Source of the DNA: an uncultured Pelagibacteraceae bacterium
GTDB lineage: Bacteria; Pseudomonadota; Alphaproteobacteria; Pelagibacterales; Pelagibacteraceae
Reading direction: 5' to 3'
Assembly (NCBI GenBank): GCA_902571015.1
Contig: CACGAC010000004.1
Location: forward strand, 17,013-81,012
DNA: 64,000 nucleotides
Shown piece after piece: positions 51,171 to 61,726 of this stretch (positions within the stretch are counted from its first letter, which is position 1; every line of letters begins with the position of its first letter). The notes under the pieces are model-generated. The model was not told the origin of the DNA. It searched no databases and saw only the letters and a list, made by a program, of their open reading frames with translations. The translations under genes were made by a program, and so were the position numbers.

Positions 51171-51222
51171 TATTGGCTATAAGATTTACAATTTAATTAT
51201 ATTTGTATATTTGTAGCCAATA
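51171..51222 (+). terminator. Stem-loop after the cold-shock gene
   Basis: TATTGGCTA (51171-51179) and TAGCCAATA (51214-51222) form a 9-bp stem; TACAA/TTGTA pair inside the long loop. It starts 16 nt after the stop. Not followed by a strong U-run, so it is a probable rather than certain terminator. Confidence 0.55.
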
Positions 51223-51253
51223 AGAATATTTTAAATCAATTAAATAAAATAGA

Positions 51254-52000
51254 ATGATTGGAATTTTAGGTGGTATGGGCACACAAGCTGGCCTGGACTT
51301 TTGTAATAAACTTGCAATTCTTTATCGAGGAAAAATTGATCAAGAATATCCTTTATTTCTCCTTTTCAACAAATCAAATATTCCTGGAAGACCAGAGTCA
51401 ATAGGTGTTCAAACTAAGAATTTATACAATCGGAAAAAAAATAAAAAATTTGAAAAAAAATACTCATTGGTATTAAAAAGTTTATTAAACGGATGTAAAA
51501 TACTGAAAAAAAGTAAATGTAACTTTATTGTTATTCCATGCAATACAGCACACTATTGGTATGATGATTTAAGAAAAAGAATAAAATTACCAATTATAAA
51601 CATGCCAAAAGAGGTATTTATTCATACTAAAAAAACATGTAAAAAAAATTCATCAATTGGACTATTAGCAACTGAGGGTACTTTAAACACTGGTGTTTAC
51701 AATAAATTTTTTGATAAAAATTATAATCTTGTTTTTCCAAATATTTCTTTACAAAAAAATTCTGTAAATAAAGCAATAAAATTTGTCAAAATGGGAAATG
51801 TAAAAGCTGCCAGCAAAGTTATTAAGCCAGCCATAAATTATTTGATTAAAAAAAAATGTAAAAAGATAATTTTAGGGTGTACAGAATTACCGATAGCCAT
51901 ATTCGCATTTAAATCTTTTACAAAAGTAAAAACCTCAAAAATCTTTTTGGATCCAAATTTGATATTAGCTAATGCAGCAATGAAAAAATATCGTAAATAA
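51254..52000 (+). CDS. Aspartate/glutamate racemase family protein
   Basis: 248 aa. IGILGGMGTQAGLDFCNKL at the start, VIPCNTAHYWYDDLR near residue 94 with the first catalytic Cys, and ILGCTELPIAI near 212 with the second. Two-base Cys racemase. Aspartate racemase or glutamate-type substrate; the GGMGTQAG start matches aspartate racemases. Last base shared with the next ORF (TAATG). Confidence 0.92.
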   Translation: MIGILGGMGTQAGLDFCNKLAILYRGKIDQEYPLFLLFNKSNIPGRPESIGVQTKNLYNRKKNKKFEKKYSLVLKSLLNGCKILKKSKCNFIVIPCNTAHYWYDDLRKRIKLPIINMPKEVFIHTKKTCKKNSSIGLLATEGTLNTGVYNKFFDKNYNLVFPNISLQKNSVNKAIKFVKMGNVKAASKVIKPAINYLIKKKCKKIILGCTELPIAIFAFKSFTKVKTSKIFLDPNLILANAAMKKYRK

Positions 52001-52416
52001 TGAAATCGAAAGATAAACCATATATTTTATATGTAGCAGAAAAAATATATTTAGAGGTTTCTGAAATTAAAAAAAAAAATAATGGTTTTTCTAATATAGA
52101 TGCCATAGATGGTTTTATTGGATCTGAAACTTATAAAGAAGTAAGTAGCGGAAAATTTCATGACAATTGGTTCGAAGAATTAAAGAAAAAAAATAAAAAA
52201 ATTCCAGAGGAGACAATGAGATTACTAAAGATACAGAGAGAAATGATGATTAAACAATTAATCCAATACCCGGAACTTTATTACACTAAAAGTCATTTTC
52301 CTCTAGAAATTTCTCAACGTGCGTTTGATCACTTATGGAGAATGTGTGAAAGTTACGAATTATGGTGTAAAGAAACTAACCAAAAAAAATTGATTGTTTT
52401 AAATCTTACTGATTAA
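52000..52416 (+). CDS. 138-aa unknown protein coupled to the racemase
   Basis: Not recognised. Soluble and helical: YILYVAEKIYLEVSEIKKKN, SDETYKEV-like segment, then EETMRLLKIQREMMIKQLIQYPELYYTKSHFPLEISQRAFDHLWRMCESYELWCKETN. Trp/Tyr-rich at the C terminus with two Cys. ATG overlaps the racemase stop, so it is translated with it and may be a partner. Its 3' end overlaps the next minus gene by 11 nt. Confidence 0.7.
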   Translation: MKSKDKPYILYVAEKIYLEVSEIKKKNNGFSNIDAIDGFIGSETYKEVSSGKFHDNWFEELKKKNKKIPEETMRLLKIQREMMIKQLIQYPELYYTKSHFPLEISQRAFDHLWRMCESYELWCKETNQKKLIVLNLTD

Positions 52417-52807
52417 TTTTTTGTTGTATTAACTTATTGTGAGTCAATTTTACTCTTTTTTCAACTAATAGTTTAAAATCTTTTATTACTTTTGTCTCGT
52501 TATTTTGATCAACTAATTTTTGGTGAACTATTTTTACTCTTTTTTCTATTAAGTCTCTTAAATCTTTATTGAAGCGATTTTCTTTATTATTTTTAGATAC
52601 TTCCTCAGTTATATAGTTAAGAGAACTTTTGCCTGTTTTTTTTTTTAATTCATTATCAAACACTAATTGAGCAGTTGCTTTAACCAAATTTCCTGAAGTC
52701 GCTACTGTTATTGCAGGACCCAGCACTGCTGGTAGAGGGACGAAACCCGTCAAAAATAAAAACGAAGTAAGAAAAAAACAAAGTTTAAAAAATCTTAAAT
52801 TCATCAA
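52406..52807 (-). CDS. Exported protein with tandem 23-residue repeat
   Basis: 133 aa. Signal peptide to about residue 27 (FLFLTGFVPLPAV). Then a glycine-rich linker and two similar helical units near the C terminus: DLRDLIEKRVKIVHQKLVDQ and DFKLLVEKRVKLTHNKLIQQ. The units share LxEKRVKxxHxKLxxQ. Function unknown; probably periplasmic and helical, perhaps binding nucleic acid or polysaccharide through basic faces. Confidence 0.7.
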   Translation of the reverse strand: MMNLRFFKLCFFLTSFLFLTGFVPLPAVLGPAITVATSGNLVKATAQLVFDNELKKKTGKSSLNYITEEVSKNNKENRFNKDLRDLIEKRVKIVHQKLVDQNNETKVIKDFKLLVEKRVKLTHNKLIQQKINQ

Positions 52808-52917
52808 ATAAATTTATTCGATTTAATCAGAGGCTACAATTAATAGTTTGTCCAAAATAAGCTTTAATATAGATAAAATATTGTGGTAATTCATCATGTT
52901 TTACGTCATTTTTTAAT

Positions 52918-53766
52918 ATGATAAAAATTTTCCCTTTTGTTTTTATTATCCTTTGGTCATCTGCATTTATTACTACTAAACCGATCATCGATAATAGTGA
53001 TCCATTTGCTGCCTTGGCTTTTCGTTTTTTTTTCGTAGCAGTTGGGTTCTTATTGTTCTCACTTTATTCTAAATATTCAATTATTATAAAAAGAAAAAAC
53101 TTAATTGAGTCAGTCCTTAGTGGTATTCTATTCCACGGTCTGTATCTAGGGGGAGTTTTTTATTCAATTTCTATTGGCATGCCCACAAGTATTGCAGCAT
53201 TAATTGTAACTCTTCAACCAATTTTGACAAATATCCTTAGTGGGCCAATCTTAAATGAAAAGGTGACTTTAAAACAATGGATTGGTGTTTTGCTTGGATT
53301 TCTTGGAGCAACACTAGTTTTGGGTTTAGATTTAGGATCGAAGATCCCATTGCTGGGATTAGTTGCCACCTTAATAGCGCTAATTTCAATAACAGTATCA
53401 ACAATCTGGCAAAAAAAATTAAGTAATAATTTACCTCTGTCAGTTAGTAATTTTTATCAGGCTATAGGAGGATGTTTTTTTCATATTCTTGTTGTCATAT
53501 TTTTTGCAAAACCATATATAGCCTTCACAAAAACATTTCTACTTTCAATGGGTCATCAAATATTTCTTGTGTCTTTTGGTGCTTTTACAATTTTAATGTT
53601 TTTAATTAAAAAAAATTCTGCAAGTAAGACTGTTTCAATTTTTTTTCTTATTCCCGCAACATCTGCTTTAATGGCTTGGTTCTTTTTAAAAGAAACTTTA
53701 ACAGCAATTGATCTTTTAGGTTTTTTGATAACATCAATAGGGGTTTATATAGCTACTAGAGATTAA
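52918..53766 (+). CDS. EamA/DMT-family permease
   Basis: 282 aa with ten helices in two EamA halves: IILWSSAFITTKPIIDNSDPFAALAFRFFFVA at the start and LAATLIALISITVSTIWQKKL near residue 145. PTSIAALIVTLQPILTNILSG is the classical DMT signature. It exports amino acids or metabolites. Single gene, convergent with soxG (5 nt). Confidence 0.92.
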   Translation: MIKIFPFVFIILWSSAFITTKPIIDNSDPFAALAFRFFFVAVGFLLFSLYSKYSIIIKRKNLIESVLSGILFHGLYLGGVFYSISIGMPTSIAALIVTLQPILTNILSGPILNEKVTLKQWIGVLLGFLGATLVLGLDLGSKIPLLGLVATLIALISITVSTIWQKKLSNNLPLSVSNFYQAIGGCFFHILVVIFFAKPYIAFTKTFLLSMGHQIFLVSFGAFTILMFLIKKNSASKTVSIFFLIPATSALMAWFFLKETLTAIDLLGFLITSIGVYIATRD

Positions 53767-53771
53767 TATAG

Positions 53772-54359
53772 CTATTTATTTTCGTAACCAAACTCTAATG
53801 CTGCATCAGTAATAGAATGGTATAACGACTCTCCAAAACTTCTTAACGTGAATAACCTTACTTTAAATGGTTTGTCATTTAGTAAGTCTACTGTTAACGC
53901 AATATTATTATAAAGAGAATTTATTGAATTATTTTTCTTTAATTCATCAAAATTAAATGGTGATCCTTTCTTTAAAACTTCTATTACATAATTGCCCTCT
54001 ATATCAATTACAGCTCTTGAGTGGGATAAATCAGTAATTGCAAAATCTATTTCTTTACATGTTGAAGAAATATCATTGATTAAATCTTTTTTGGAAGAGA
54101 CCAATAACCAATTTTTCGGACCATTCCATAAAATTCTTGTGTCATCATTAAAACTCATATTTAAAGGAGTATCTTTCAGTTTTAAACCGTCAATATCTAT
54201 ACTTTCAATCGGAATATTAGAATTTTTGAATTGTACAATTTGCACAATTAACAAATTTTTTTTCTCTGAGATTTTTAAAAGGTCATCCCCTTTTTTGTCC
54301 TCAAAGTCTCCAAATAGTCCTCGATGGTGAACATTAGCTAGTGCAGAAATTAAACTCAT
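53772..54359 (-). CDS. soxG: Sarcosine oxidase gamma subunit SoxG
   Basis: 195 aa. SLISALANVHHRGLFGDF at the start and RILWNGPKNWLLVS near residue 75 (GPDEWL-type) are SoxG landmarks, followed by DLSHSRAVIDIEGNYVIEVLKKGSPFN near 105. It is the small gamma subunit of the four-part sarcosine oxidase, the SoxA companion fold. Overlaps soxA by 4 nt. Confidence 0.93.
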   Translation of the reverse strand: MSLISALANVHHRGLFGDFEDKKGDDLLKISEKKNLLIVQIVQFKNSNIPIESIDIDGLKLKDTPLNMSFNDDTRILWNGPKNWLLVSSKKDLINDISSTCKEIDFAITDLSHSRAVIDIEGNYVIEVLKKGSPFNFDELKKNNSINSLYNNIALTVDLLNDKPFKVRLFTLRSFGESLYHSITDAALEFGYENK

Positions 54360-57352
54360 GATCTAACTCGCTCACCTTTTGGGTCAACATAATGTGAAGA
54401 CACTATCTCGACTGGGATTACTTTATTTTTTAGAGGAGACATAACAAATAACTTTTCACCTATCATATTCTTACCATCCTTTAAAATTGCTAAAGAAAAT
54501 GGATTATCATGTTCAACACTCCAGCATGAAGCTGAAATATAACCTAATTTTGGGTTTGGAAGTGGTGCGTTTGAATCTTTAACTAAATGAGATCCCTCTG
54601 GGATGCTTGTTTTTTTATCTAATGGGACAACACCAACAATTTTTTGTCTATCTTCAGCTGCAAAAGCTTTTCTTGATAAAGATCTTTTTCCAATAAAATC
54701 TTTCTTTTTGCTCAATAGTCCCTCAAGTGAATTGTCATAAGGAATAGTTCTACCATCAAGCTCTGAACCTGCAACATGCCCCATCTCAATTCTTAAGGTT
54801 GATAGTGCCTCTGTTCCATATGGTTGAATTCCAAACTCTTCTCCAGCTTCTATTATTTTTTCCCACATAAAATATCCATTGTCTGACTCAACATTTACTT
54901 CGTATGCAAGTTCACCAGAAAATGAAATTCTATAAATTTTGGCTTTTACTCCAAATAAATCAGCTTCCATGTAACCCATAAAAGGAAGACCCTCATTCGA
55001 AACATCAGACTTTGGAAAAAGTTTTTTTAATACTTCTCTTGATTTTGGTCCAGCAATCGCTGCTCCCGCCCACTGTTCTGTCGTTGAAACTACATTTACA
55101 TTTAATTCTGGCCAAACAAGTTGTAGATAATATTCTAGATGCGATAGAACATTAGCAGCTTGAGCAGTTGTTGTGGTCATATGATAATGATTTTCTGATA
55201 TTCTTGTTGTTGTTCCATCATCCATAACAATTCCATCTTCTCTCAACATCACACCATATCTTGCTTTGCCAACTGGTAATTTTAACCATGCATTTGTGTA
55301 AACTCTATTTAGAAGTTCTGCTGCATCTGGTCCTTTAATATCAATTTTACCTAAAGTGGTTACATCACAAACACCAACATTAGTTCTAACATTTCTAGCC
55401 TCTCTCTTTGACGCCTCAAATAAATTCTCCTCACCACGTTTGTAATACCTTGGTCTTAACCATACACCCGCATCAACAAAGACTGCATTATTTTTTTTAT
55501 GCCATGAATGCATTGGAGATTTTCTTGTTGGTTTTGAATGTTTTCCTACTTCCCTTCCAACAATTGCTCCAATAGAAACTGGTGAGTAAGGTGGTCTAAA
55601 GGTTGTGTGCCCAACTGCTGGTACAACTTTATTTTCAATTTTCGATACTAGTTGTAAACCATTAAGATTACTTGTCTTACCTTGGTCTGTAGCCATACCA
55701 AGTGTAGTGTATCTTTTCACATGTTCAATAGACCTATACCCTTCTTTAAGAGCTATCTCTATATCAGAAACTGCAACATCATTTTGGAAATCTAAAAATC
55801 TTTTGTAGTTTTTTCCCTTTGGTAAGGGTACGCACCAAAATTTATCATGTACTGTAGATTTCTTTTCAACAACATTAGGAAAAGAAATCTTGTTCTCATT
55901 ATTTGTTATTTTTTTTGATAATAGGTTTCCTTTTTCAAATGAGTCTTTTAATGTCTCCTCTAAAGTGTAAATTCCGTTTGCAGCCCCTAAGGTTTTTTCA
56001 TTTTGTTTAGATATGCCGGGAACAAATGCATCAATATCTTCATTGAATTTTGTTTTATTTCCAGATTGTGATGCCAAATGAATTGTGGGTGTCCAAAACC
56101 CAGAAACACAAATACAATCACACGCAATATTTTCAATTGATCCGAGTTCTTCTTTATTATCTGAAATTTTAGCTACGTCAGCTGATTTTACTTTTTTATA
56201 TCCTTGAGCAGCTACAACTACATATGAATTTTTAATATTGATATTCATATTTTTTGCTTCTTCGATAATCTCTGATTGAGGCTCTTTTCTTGTATCTAAA
56301 ATTATTGGATCGATACCATTCTTTTTAAATTCAATTGCTGTTTCATAACCACTGTCATTATTTGTAAAAACAAGCGGTTTTTTTCCAACTAATACTCCGT
56401 ACACTTTCATGTATTCCTTAGCAGCTGAAGACAACATTACGCCAGGAGTGTCATTATTACCAAATACAATAGGTCTCTCTATGGATCCAGATGAGATTAA
56501 TACTTCTTTTGCTCTAATATACCAAAGTCTCTGCTTTGGATGAAATTTTTTTGTTTTCGGTAAATGGTCACTTATTCTTTCAGACATCACTAGCATGTTA
56601 TGATCATAATAACCAAAAACTTGAGATCTGTTTTTTACAGTAACATTAGGCATTTCTTTAAGCTCAGAAATGATACTATCTGCCCACTCTTTTCCTGATT
56701 GATTACCAATATTTACTTCACTAGTTAATAAAGTTCCTCCAAATCGGGATTTGTCCTCAGCCAAAATAACTTTTGCACCATTTTTTGCAGCTGAATAAGC
56801 GCTTGCTAATCCCGAAGGACCTGATCCTGTTATTAGCACATCACAATATTCATATTTATGCTCATATCTCTCTTTGTCATGTTTTATAGATGCTGTACCC
56901 AAACCAGCAGCTCTTCTTATAAATGGCTCATAAATTTTATACCAAAAACTTTTTGGCCACATAAAAGTCTTGTAATAAAAACCAGCTGGAAGAAATATCT
57001 TTAAAAAATTATTTATAGCTCCCACATCAAAATTCACACTCGGCCAACAATTTACACTTTTCGCTTCTAAACCCTCAAAAAGTTCCTGTTCAGTAGCTTT
57101 TATATTTGGTTCTGTTTCACCATTTCTGTATAATTGAACTATCGCATACGGCTCATCAACTCCGGCACCAAAGAAACCTCTGGGTCTATGATATTTAAAG
57201 CTTCTTCCTATAAGATGAACTCCATTAGCAATTAATGCAGAAGCAAGGGTATCTCCCTCATAACCATAATAATTTTTACCGTTGAATTTAAAAGAAATTT
57301 TTTTATCTCTATTTATGAATCCGCCACTTTCTAATCTAAAACTTTGTGTCAT
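54356..57352 (-). CDS. soxA: Sarcosine oxidase alpha subunit SoxA
   Basis: 998 aa. An N-terminal ferredoxin-like part (residues 10-110, FKFNGKNYYGYEGDTLASALIANG) is followed by an FAD/NAD domain (GSGPSGLASAYSAAKNGAKV near 175) and a C-terminal GcvT-type THF domain (NVGVCDVTTLGKIDIKGPDAAELL near 655 onward, GTEALSTLRIEMGH near 870). It receives the methyl iminium from SoxB and forms methylene-THF. Length fits the family. Overlaps soxD by one base. Confidence 0.97.
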   Translation of the reverse strand: MTQSFRLESGGFINRDKKISFKFNGKNYYGYEGDTLASALIANGVHLIGRSFKYHRPRGFFGAGVDEPYAIVQLYRNGETEPNIKATEQELFEGLEAKSVNCWPSVNFDVGAINNFLKIFLPAGFYYKTFMWPKSFWYKIYEPFIRRAAGLGTASIKHDKERYEHKYEYCDVLITGSGPSGLASAYSAAKNGAKVILAEDKSRFGGTLLTSEVNIGNQSGKEWADSIISELKEMPNVTVKNRSQVFGYYDHNMLVMSERISDHLPKTKKFHPKQRLWYIRAKEVLISSGSIERPIVFGNNDTPGVMLSSAAKEYMKVYGVLVGKKPLVFTNNDSGYETAIEFKKNGIDPIILDTRKEPQSEIIEEAKNMNINIKNSYVVVAAQGYKKVKSADVAKISDNKEELGSIENIACDCICVSGFWTPTIHLASQSGNKTKFNEDIDAFVPGISKQNEKTLGAANGIYTLEETLKDSFEKGNLLSKKITNNENKISFPNVVEKKSTVHDKFWCVPLPKGKNYKRFLDFQNDVAVSDIEIALKEGYRSIEHVKRYTTLGMATDQGKTSNLNGLQLVSKIENKVVPAVGHTTFRPPYSPVSIGAIVGREVGKHSKPTRKSPMHSWHKKNNAVFVDAGVWLRPRYYKRGEENLFEASKREARNVRTNVGVCDVTTLGKIDIKGPDAAELLNRVYTNAWLKLPVGKARYGVMLREDGIVMDDGTTTRISENHYHMTTTTAQAANVLSHLEYYLQLVWPELNVNVVSTTEQWAGAAIAGPKSREVLKKLFPKSDVSNEGLPFMGYMEADLFGVKAKIYRISFSGELAYEVNVESDNGYFMWEKIIEAGEEFGIQPYGTEALSTLRIEMGHVAGSELDGRTIPYDNSLEGLLSKKKDFIGKRSLSRKAFAAEDRQKIVGVVPLDKKTSIPEGSHLVKDSNAPLPNPKLGYISASCWSVEHDNPFSLAILKDGKNMIGEKLFVMSPLKNKVIPVEIVSSHYVDPKGERVRS

Positions 57353-57621
57353 TATGAAATTTCTTCGTTTGCTTTAAGAGTTTTAAAAATTTCATGAGTA
57401 GCTGTATCTCTCTGAACTTTTATCCATTGTCTGCAACCTGATAAATGTTGCCATAACTCCCAATGTTTTCCCCTTAAGCTTTTCCTATTATAAACAAAAT
57501 TATCCCAATCTTGATCGGATATTTCTTTTCCTAATTCTGGCCGTTTGACAGTTGCATCGCCACCATATGAAAATTCATTCTGTGATCTGATTCCACAATG
57601 TGGACATTTTATATGGAGCAT
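57352..57621 (-). CDS. soxD: Sarcosine oxidase delta subunit SoxD
   Basis: 89 aa. IKCPHCGIRSQNEFSYGGDA and the HLSGCRQWIKVQRDTATHEI end are SoxD signatures; Cys6, Cys9, a His and a late Cys bind zinc. It joins the alpha-beta parts. It sits between soxB and soxA with no gap to soxB. Confidence 0.96.
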   Translation of the reverse strand: MLHIKCPHCGIRSQNEFSYGGDATVKRPELGKEISDQDWDNFVYNRKSLRGKHWELWQHLSGCRQWIKVQRDTATHEIFKTLKANEEIS

Positions 57622-58878
57622 TTACGAAATCCAGGTTTTGGTACCAAGTCCCTTTTCGTCAAGTAAGTGACCAGTATTAAATCTATTTAAACTATAGCCA
57701 GCATTTAATTCATGAACTCTATCTTGCGCGATAGTATGTGCAAATGTCCAACCAGATGCAGGTGTTGCTTTAAATCCACCATAACACCAACCACAATTTA
57801 AATACAAACCTTCAATATGGGTTTTGTCTATTATTGGCGAGCCATCCATAGACATATCCATTATCCCACCCCAAGTTCTAAGCATTTTTAATTTACTTAG
57901 GAAAGGCATCATTGCAATCCCTTCAGTTAGAACATGTTGAAGAGTTGGAAGATTACCTCTTTGTGCATAACTATTGTAGCCATCAAGATCACCACCCATA
58001 ACCATTTCACCTTTGTCAGACTGGCTTATATAAAAATGTCCAGCACCAAAAGTAACTACTTTATCTAAAACTGGTTTTACTGGCTCAGATACACATGCTT
58101 GTAGTAGATGAGTCTCAATTGGCAATGTCATATTTAATTTTTCAGCTAAAATATTTGTACTACCCGCAACACATAATCCAATTTTTTTTGCTTTAATGTC
58201 TCCACGAGAAGTTCTCACTCCATTAATTTTCCCTGCAGACACATCAAATCCAATTACTTCACAATTTTGAATTATGTCTACACCCATATCGTCTGCTTGA
58301 CGTGCATAACCCCAAGCTACAGCATCATGTCTAGCTGTTCCCGCACTAGGCTGCATTAATCCACCAAAGATTGGAAATCGTACATTCTCAGAAAAATCAG
58401 CCATAGGAATAATTTCTCTCACTTCTTCCCTATTTAAGAGAACTGCATCGATACCGTTTAATCTCATTGAATTTCCTCTTCGAGCATAAGTATTCATTTG
58501 TGCGTCCGAGTGAGCAAGATTTATTATTCCTCTTGGAGAAAACATAACATTGTAATTCAAATCTTGACTCATTCTTCTCCAAAGATCCATTCCAAATTCG
58601 CTGAATAATGCATTGTCATCATGCATATAATTTGATCTAATTATTGTAGTGTTTCGACCAACATTACCTCCACCAATCCAACCTTTTTCGATTATAGCAA
58701 CATTGGTGATATTGTGTTCTTTAGCTAGATAATATGCTGTTGCTAAACCATGTCCACCGCCACCAATAATAACAACATCATACTCTTTCTTAGGAGTTGG
58801 ATCTTTCCAAGCTAAGTCCCAATTTTCGTGATTTGAAAGGGCATTTTTAACAAGACTAAAAACTGAATATTTTTGCAT
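57622..58878 (-). CDS. soxB: Sarcosine oxidase beta subunit SoxB
   Basis: 418 aa. The FAD Rossmann DVVIIGGGGHGLATAYYLAKEHN is near 34-56, and GGNVGRNTTIIRSNY near 70 marks the SoxB group. It carries noncovalent FAD and covalent FMN. It oxidises sarcosine to glycine plus a methyl group. First gene in soxBDAG; 126 nt upstream separates it from fhs. Confidence 0.97.
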   Translation of the reverse strand: MQKYSVFSLVKNALSNHENWDLAWKDPTPKKEYDVVIIGGGGHGLATAYYLAKEHNITNVAIIEKGWIGGGNVGRNTTIIRSNYMHDDNALFSEFGMDLWRRMSQDLNYNVMFSPRGIINLAHSDAQMNTYARRGNSMRLNGIDAVLLNREEVREIIPMADFSENVRFPIFGGLMQPSAGTARHDAVAWGYARQADDMGVDIIQNCEVIGFDVSAGKINGVRTSRGDIKAKKIGLCVAGSTNILAEKLNMTLPIETHLLQACVSEPVKPVLDKVVTFGAGHFYISQSDKGEMVMGGDLDGYNSYAQRGNLPTLQHVLTEGIAMMPFLSKLKMLRTWGGIMDMSMDGSPIIDKTHIEGLYLNCGWCYGGFKATPASGWTFAHTIAQDRVHELNAGYSLNRFNTGHLLDEKGLGTKTWIS

Positions 58879-59004
58879 GGATAAATTTTATAATAATGAA
58901 TATAAATAGTTCATATTTTTTTTATATATAATTTTTAGATATTTCCAAAGGCTTTAAAAAGAGATACTAATCGACCAGTTTTTTATTATTTTTTATAAAA
59001 TTCA

Positions 59005-60690
59005 ATGAGCGACATAAAATCAGATATTCAAATTGCTCGTGAAGCAAAAATGCTTCCAATAAAGGAAATCTTAGCGAAAGTAAATGTTCCAGACGAAAGT
59101 TCAGCTTTTAGCCCGATGGGCAGACATATTGCAAAAATAAACTTGGAATACTTAGATACATTAAAAGATAAGCCAGACGGTAAATTAATTTTAGTTACGG
59201 CAATAACTCCAACTCCTGCTGGAGAAGGTAAAACAACCACTTCTGTTGGGTTAAACGATGGACTAAATAAAATTGGAAAAAAATCTATTGTATGCTTAAG
59301 GGAACCAAGTCTAGGTCCATCCTTTGGTATGAAAGGTGGTGCTGCAGGAGGAGGGTATGCTCAAGTAGTTCCAATGGAACAAATTAATCTTCACTTTACT
59401 GGAGATTTTCACGCAATAACATCAGCACATAATCTTTTATCTGCTTTAATTGATAATCATATCTACTGGGGAAATAAATTAAACATAGATGTCAGAAGAA
59501 TTGTTTGGAAAAGGGTTATGGATATGAACGACAGAGCTTTAAGATCAATTAATATTAATCTTGGCGGTGTTGCTAATGGTTTTCCAAGAGAAGATGGTTT
59601 TGATATCACAGTTGCTTCTGAGATAATGGCTATCTTTTGTCTTGCTAATAATCTTGAAGATTTAGAAAAAAGGATTGGAAATATTACAGTAGCATACACT
59701 CGAGAAAAAAAACCAATTTACGCTAAAGATTTAAATGCTCATGGACCAATGACTGTTTTACTTAAAGAGGCAATCAGACCTAATATTACACAAACACTGG
59801 AAAATAATCCTGCGATAATTCATGGTGGACCATTTGCAAACATTGCGCATGGATGTAATTCTGTAATTGCAACTAAAGCTGGATTAAAACTTGCTGATTA
59901 TGTTGTAACTGAAGCAGGTTTTGGTGCAGATTTAGGAGCTGAAAAATTTTTAGATATCAAGTGTAGGAAATCAAATTTAAAACCAAGTTGCGTTGTTATT
60001 GTTGCAACTGTTAGAGCCTTGAAGATGCATGGTGGTGTTGCAAAAGACGATTTAAAGAATGAGAATGTAGATGCATTAAAAAAAGGATTAATAAATCTTG
60101 AAAGACATATTGAAAATGTAAAAAAGTTTGGTTTACCTGTAGCAGTAGCCGTAAATCATTTTATAAAAGACACTGATAAAGAGGTAAATTCTTTAGTAGA
60201 ATTTTGTAAAAAGCTAGGTGTTAAAGCTAGTATTTGTAAGCATTGGGCTCATGGTGGTGAAGGAACAAAGGATTTAGCTAAACATGTAACAGATTTATGT
60301 GAAAAGAACGAAGATAAATTTAAATTTTTATATGAAAGTAAAACTCCTCTTTTCAAAAAAATAGAAACCATAGCAAGAGAGATTTATAGAGCTGATGAAG
60401 TTATTGCAGATACTAAAATCAGAGATCAACTAAAAAACTTTGAAGAAGCTGGTTATAGTGAATTACCTATATGTGTTGCAAAAACCCAATATAGTTTCTC
60501 AACAGATCCAAATCTAAAAGGTGCTCCGACTGGTCATTCGCTACCAATTAGAGAGATTAGGTTATCTTCTGGCGCAGAGTTCATTGTTGTTGTTTGTGGA
60601 GCAATTATGACAATGCCTGGACTTCCTAGAGTGCCAGCAGCTGACTCTATTAAGCTAAATAAAAAAGGTGATATAGAAGGTCTATTTTAA
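59005..60690 (+). CDS. fhs: Formate-tetrahydrofolate ligase
   Basis: 561 aa. [16 protein letters not shown] near residue 70 is the P-loop, and [23 protein letters not shown] near 97 is a family block; the C terminus ([13 protein letters not shown]) is complete. It converts 10-formyl-THF plus ADP to formate and ATP or the reverse. Beside soxBDAG it lets C1 units from demethylation yield energy. The 126-nt gap before it, shared with soxB, contains no recognised riboswitch. Confidence 0.98.
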   Translation: MSDIKSDIQIAREAKMLPIKEILAKVNVPDESSAFSPMGRHIAKINLEYLDTLKDKPDGKLILVTAITPTPAGEGKTTTSVGLNDGLNKIGKKSIVCLREPSLGPSFGMKGGAAGGGYAQVVPMEQINLHFTGDFHAITSAHNLLSALIDNHIYWGNKLNIDVRRIVWKRVMDMNDRALRSININLGGVANGFPREDGFDITVASEIMAIFCLANNLEDLEKRIGNITVAYTREKKPIYAKDLNAHGPMTVLLKEAIRPNITQTLENNPAIIHGGPFANIAHGCNSVIATKAGLKLADYVVTEAGFGADLGAEKFLDIKCRKSNLKPSCVVIVATVRALKMHGGVAKDDLKNENVDALKKGLINLERHIENVKKFGLPVAVAVNHFIKDTDKEVNSLVEFCKKLGVKASICKHWAHGGEGTKDLAKHVTDLCEKNEDKFKFLYESKTPLFKKIETIAREIYRADEVIADTKIRDQLKNFEEAGYSELPICVAKTQYSFSTDPNLKGAPTGHSLPIREIRLSSGAEFIVVVCGAIMTMPGLPRVPAADSIKLNKKGDIEGLF

Positions 60691-61649
60691 ACTTTTATCT
60701 TAAGTTTTTTATTTTCTTTAATTGTCTTAAGTAAATTAATCATTAGTGGAATTTTGTTCTTATCAATTTTTTTTAAAATAAATGGTGTGATCTCTCTTGC
60801 GAGTTCTTCACCTTCAACAGTTTCTTTAGGCATAAATCTTTTTTTTGCAGTTTTAAATGTAAATCCTTTACCTAAATAACTACCCATTTTACTATTTCTT
60901 CCACCAGCAGCACTAACGTAAAGGTCACCCACTCCAGCGAGCCCAAGGATTGTTTCATCTTTACCTTTAAAATATCTATTTAAATATCTCATTTCAAGAA
61001 CTGCTTTTTGAAATAAATTAGATGAAGAGTTAAGACTTTGACCAGCTCCAATGATCATTGAATATATATTTTTAATTGCTGAACAGACCTCAACTCCTAC
61101 TACATCCCGGGAGTATTCTGTTAAATAATATTTAGTAGAAATTTTTCTCCCTATAGATTTTGCAATGTTAATATTTTTATTTGCTATAATCACACTAGTT
61201 TGATTTTTTCTGGCTAATTCTTTTGCCAAACAAGGTCCTTTAAGTACTGAAATATTTTTTAGATTGTAGTTTTTCTGAAGCAGTTCTGAAATTGTTAATA
61301 TCTTATTCTTTTTTTTTTCAAATTTTAACCCTTTAGTAAGAACCAAAATTGGTGATTTAACTCTTAAATCTTTTATTTCTTTGCCAATAAAATCAATACC
61401 TGGAAGACTTAAGGCTATTACTATTAGATCAAAATTTTCCTTTAATAAATTTTTAGAAAATTTTCTAAATTTTAATTGTTTTGGTAATTTTATCTTAAGA
61501 GCAGAATGAAATTTTTTTTTTGAAGATAAATCTTTAATAAATCTTTTGCTATAGGGCTCAGTAATTGTAACATTATTTTTATTTTCTAAACTTGGGATTG
61601 TAAATGCAGAGCCCATTGCACCTCCACCAATAACTAAGATATTTTTCAT
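60687..61649 (-). CDS. gpsA: Glycerol-3-phosphate dehydrogenase GpsA
   Basis: 320 aa. [17 protein letters not shown] at the start binds NAD(P); [13 protein letters not shown] near residue 135 and [22 protein letters not shown] near 185 with the catalytic Lys; [20 protein letters not shown] near 238. It makes sn-glycerol-3-phosphate for lipids. Convergent with fhs, overlapping by 4 nt. The KGPCLAKE block varies from the usual SGPSFAxE. Confidence 0.9.
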   Translation of the reverse strand: MKNILVIGGGAMGSAFTIPSLENKNNVTITEPYSKRFIKDLSSKKKFHSALKIKLPKQLKFRKFSKNLLKENFDLIVIALSLPGIDFIGKEIKDLRVKSPILVLTKGLKFEKKKNKILTISELLQKNYNLKNISVLKGPCLAKELARKNQTSVIIANKNINIAKSIGRKISTKYYLTEYSRDVVGVEVCSAIKNIYSMIIGAGQSLNSSSNLFQKAVLEMRYLNRYFKGKDETILGLAGVGDLYVSAAGGRNSKMGSYLGKGFTFKTAKKRFMPKETVEGEELAREITPFILKKIDKNKIPLMINLLKTIKENKKLKIKV

Positions 61650-61726
61650 AACAAATAATTATTTTATTGTAATTGTCATCATTTTGTTAGTAAAATACAG
61701 AATTAATTATTTAATTTAGTAGATTA

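Noticed and set aside
58963-58977. GATACTAATCGACC upstream of fhs resembles the 3' end of 23S rRNA
   Set aside because: Only about 15 nt, no other rRNA sequence around it; a chance match or remnant cannot be separated.
58879-59004. Searched for a glycine or SAM riboswitch before soxB and fhs
   Set aside because: None of the consensus blocks is visible on either strand.
59028-59240. Short ORFs antisense to fhs, including 59463-59699
   Set aside because: Shadows of a strongly conserved gene.
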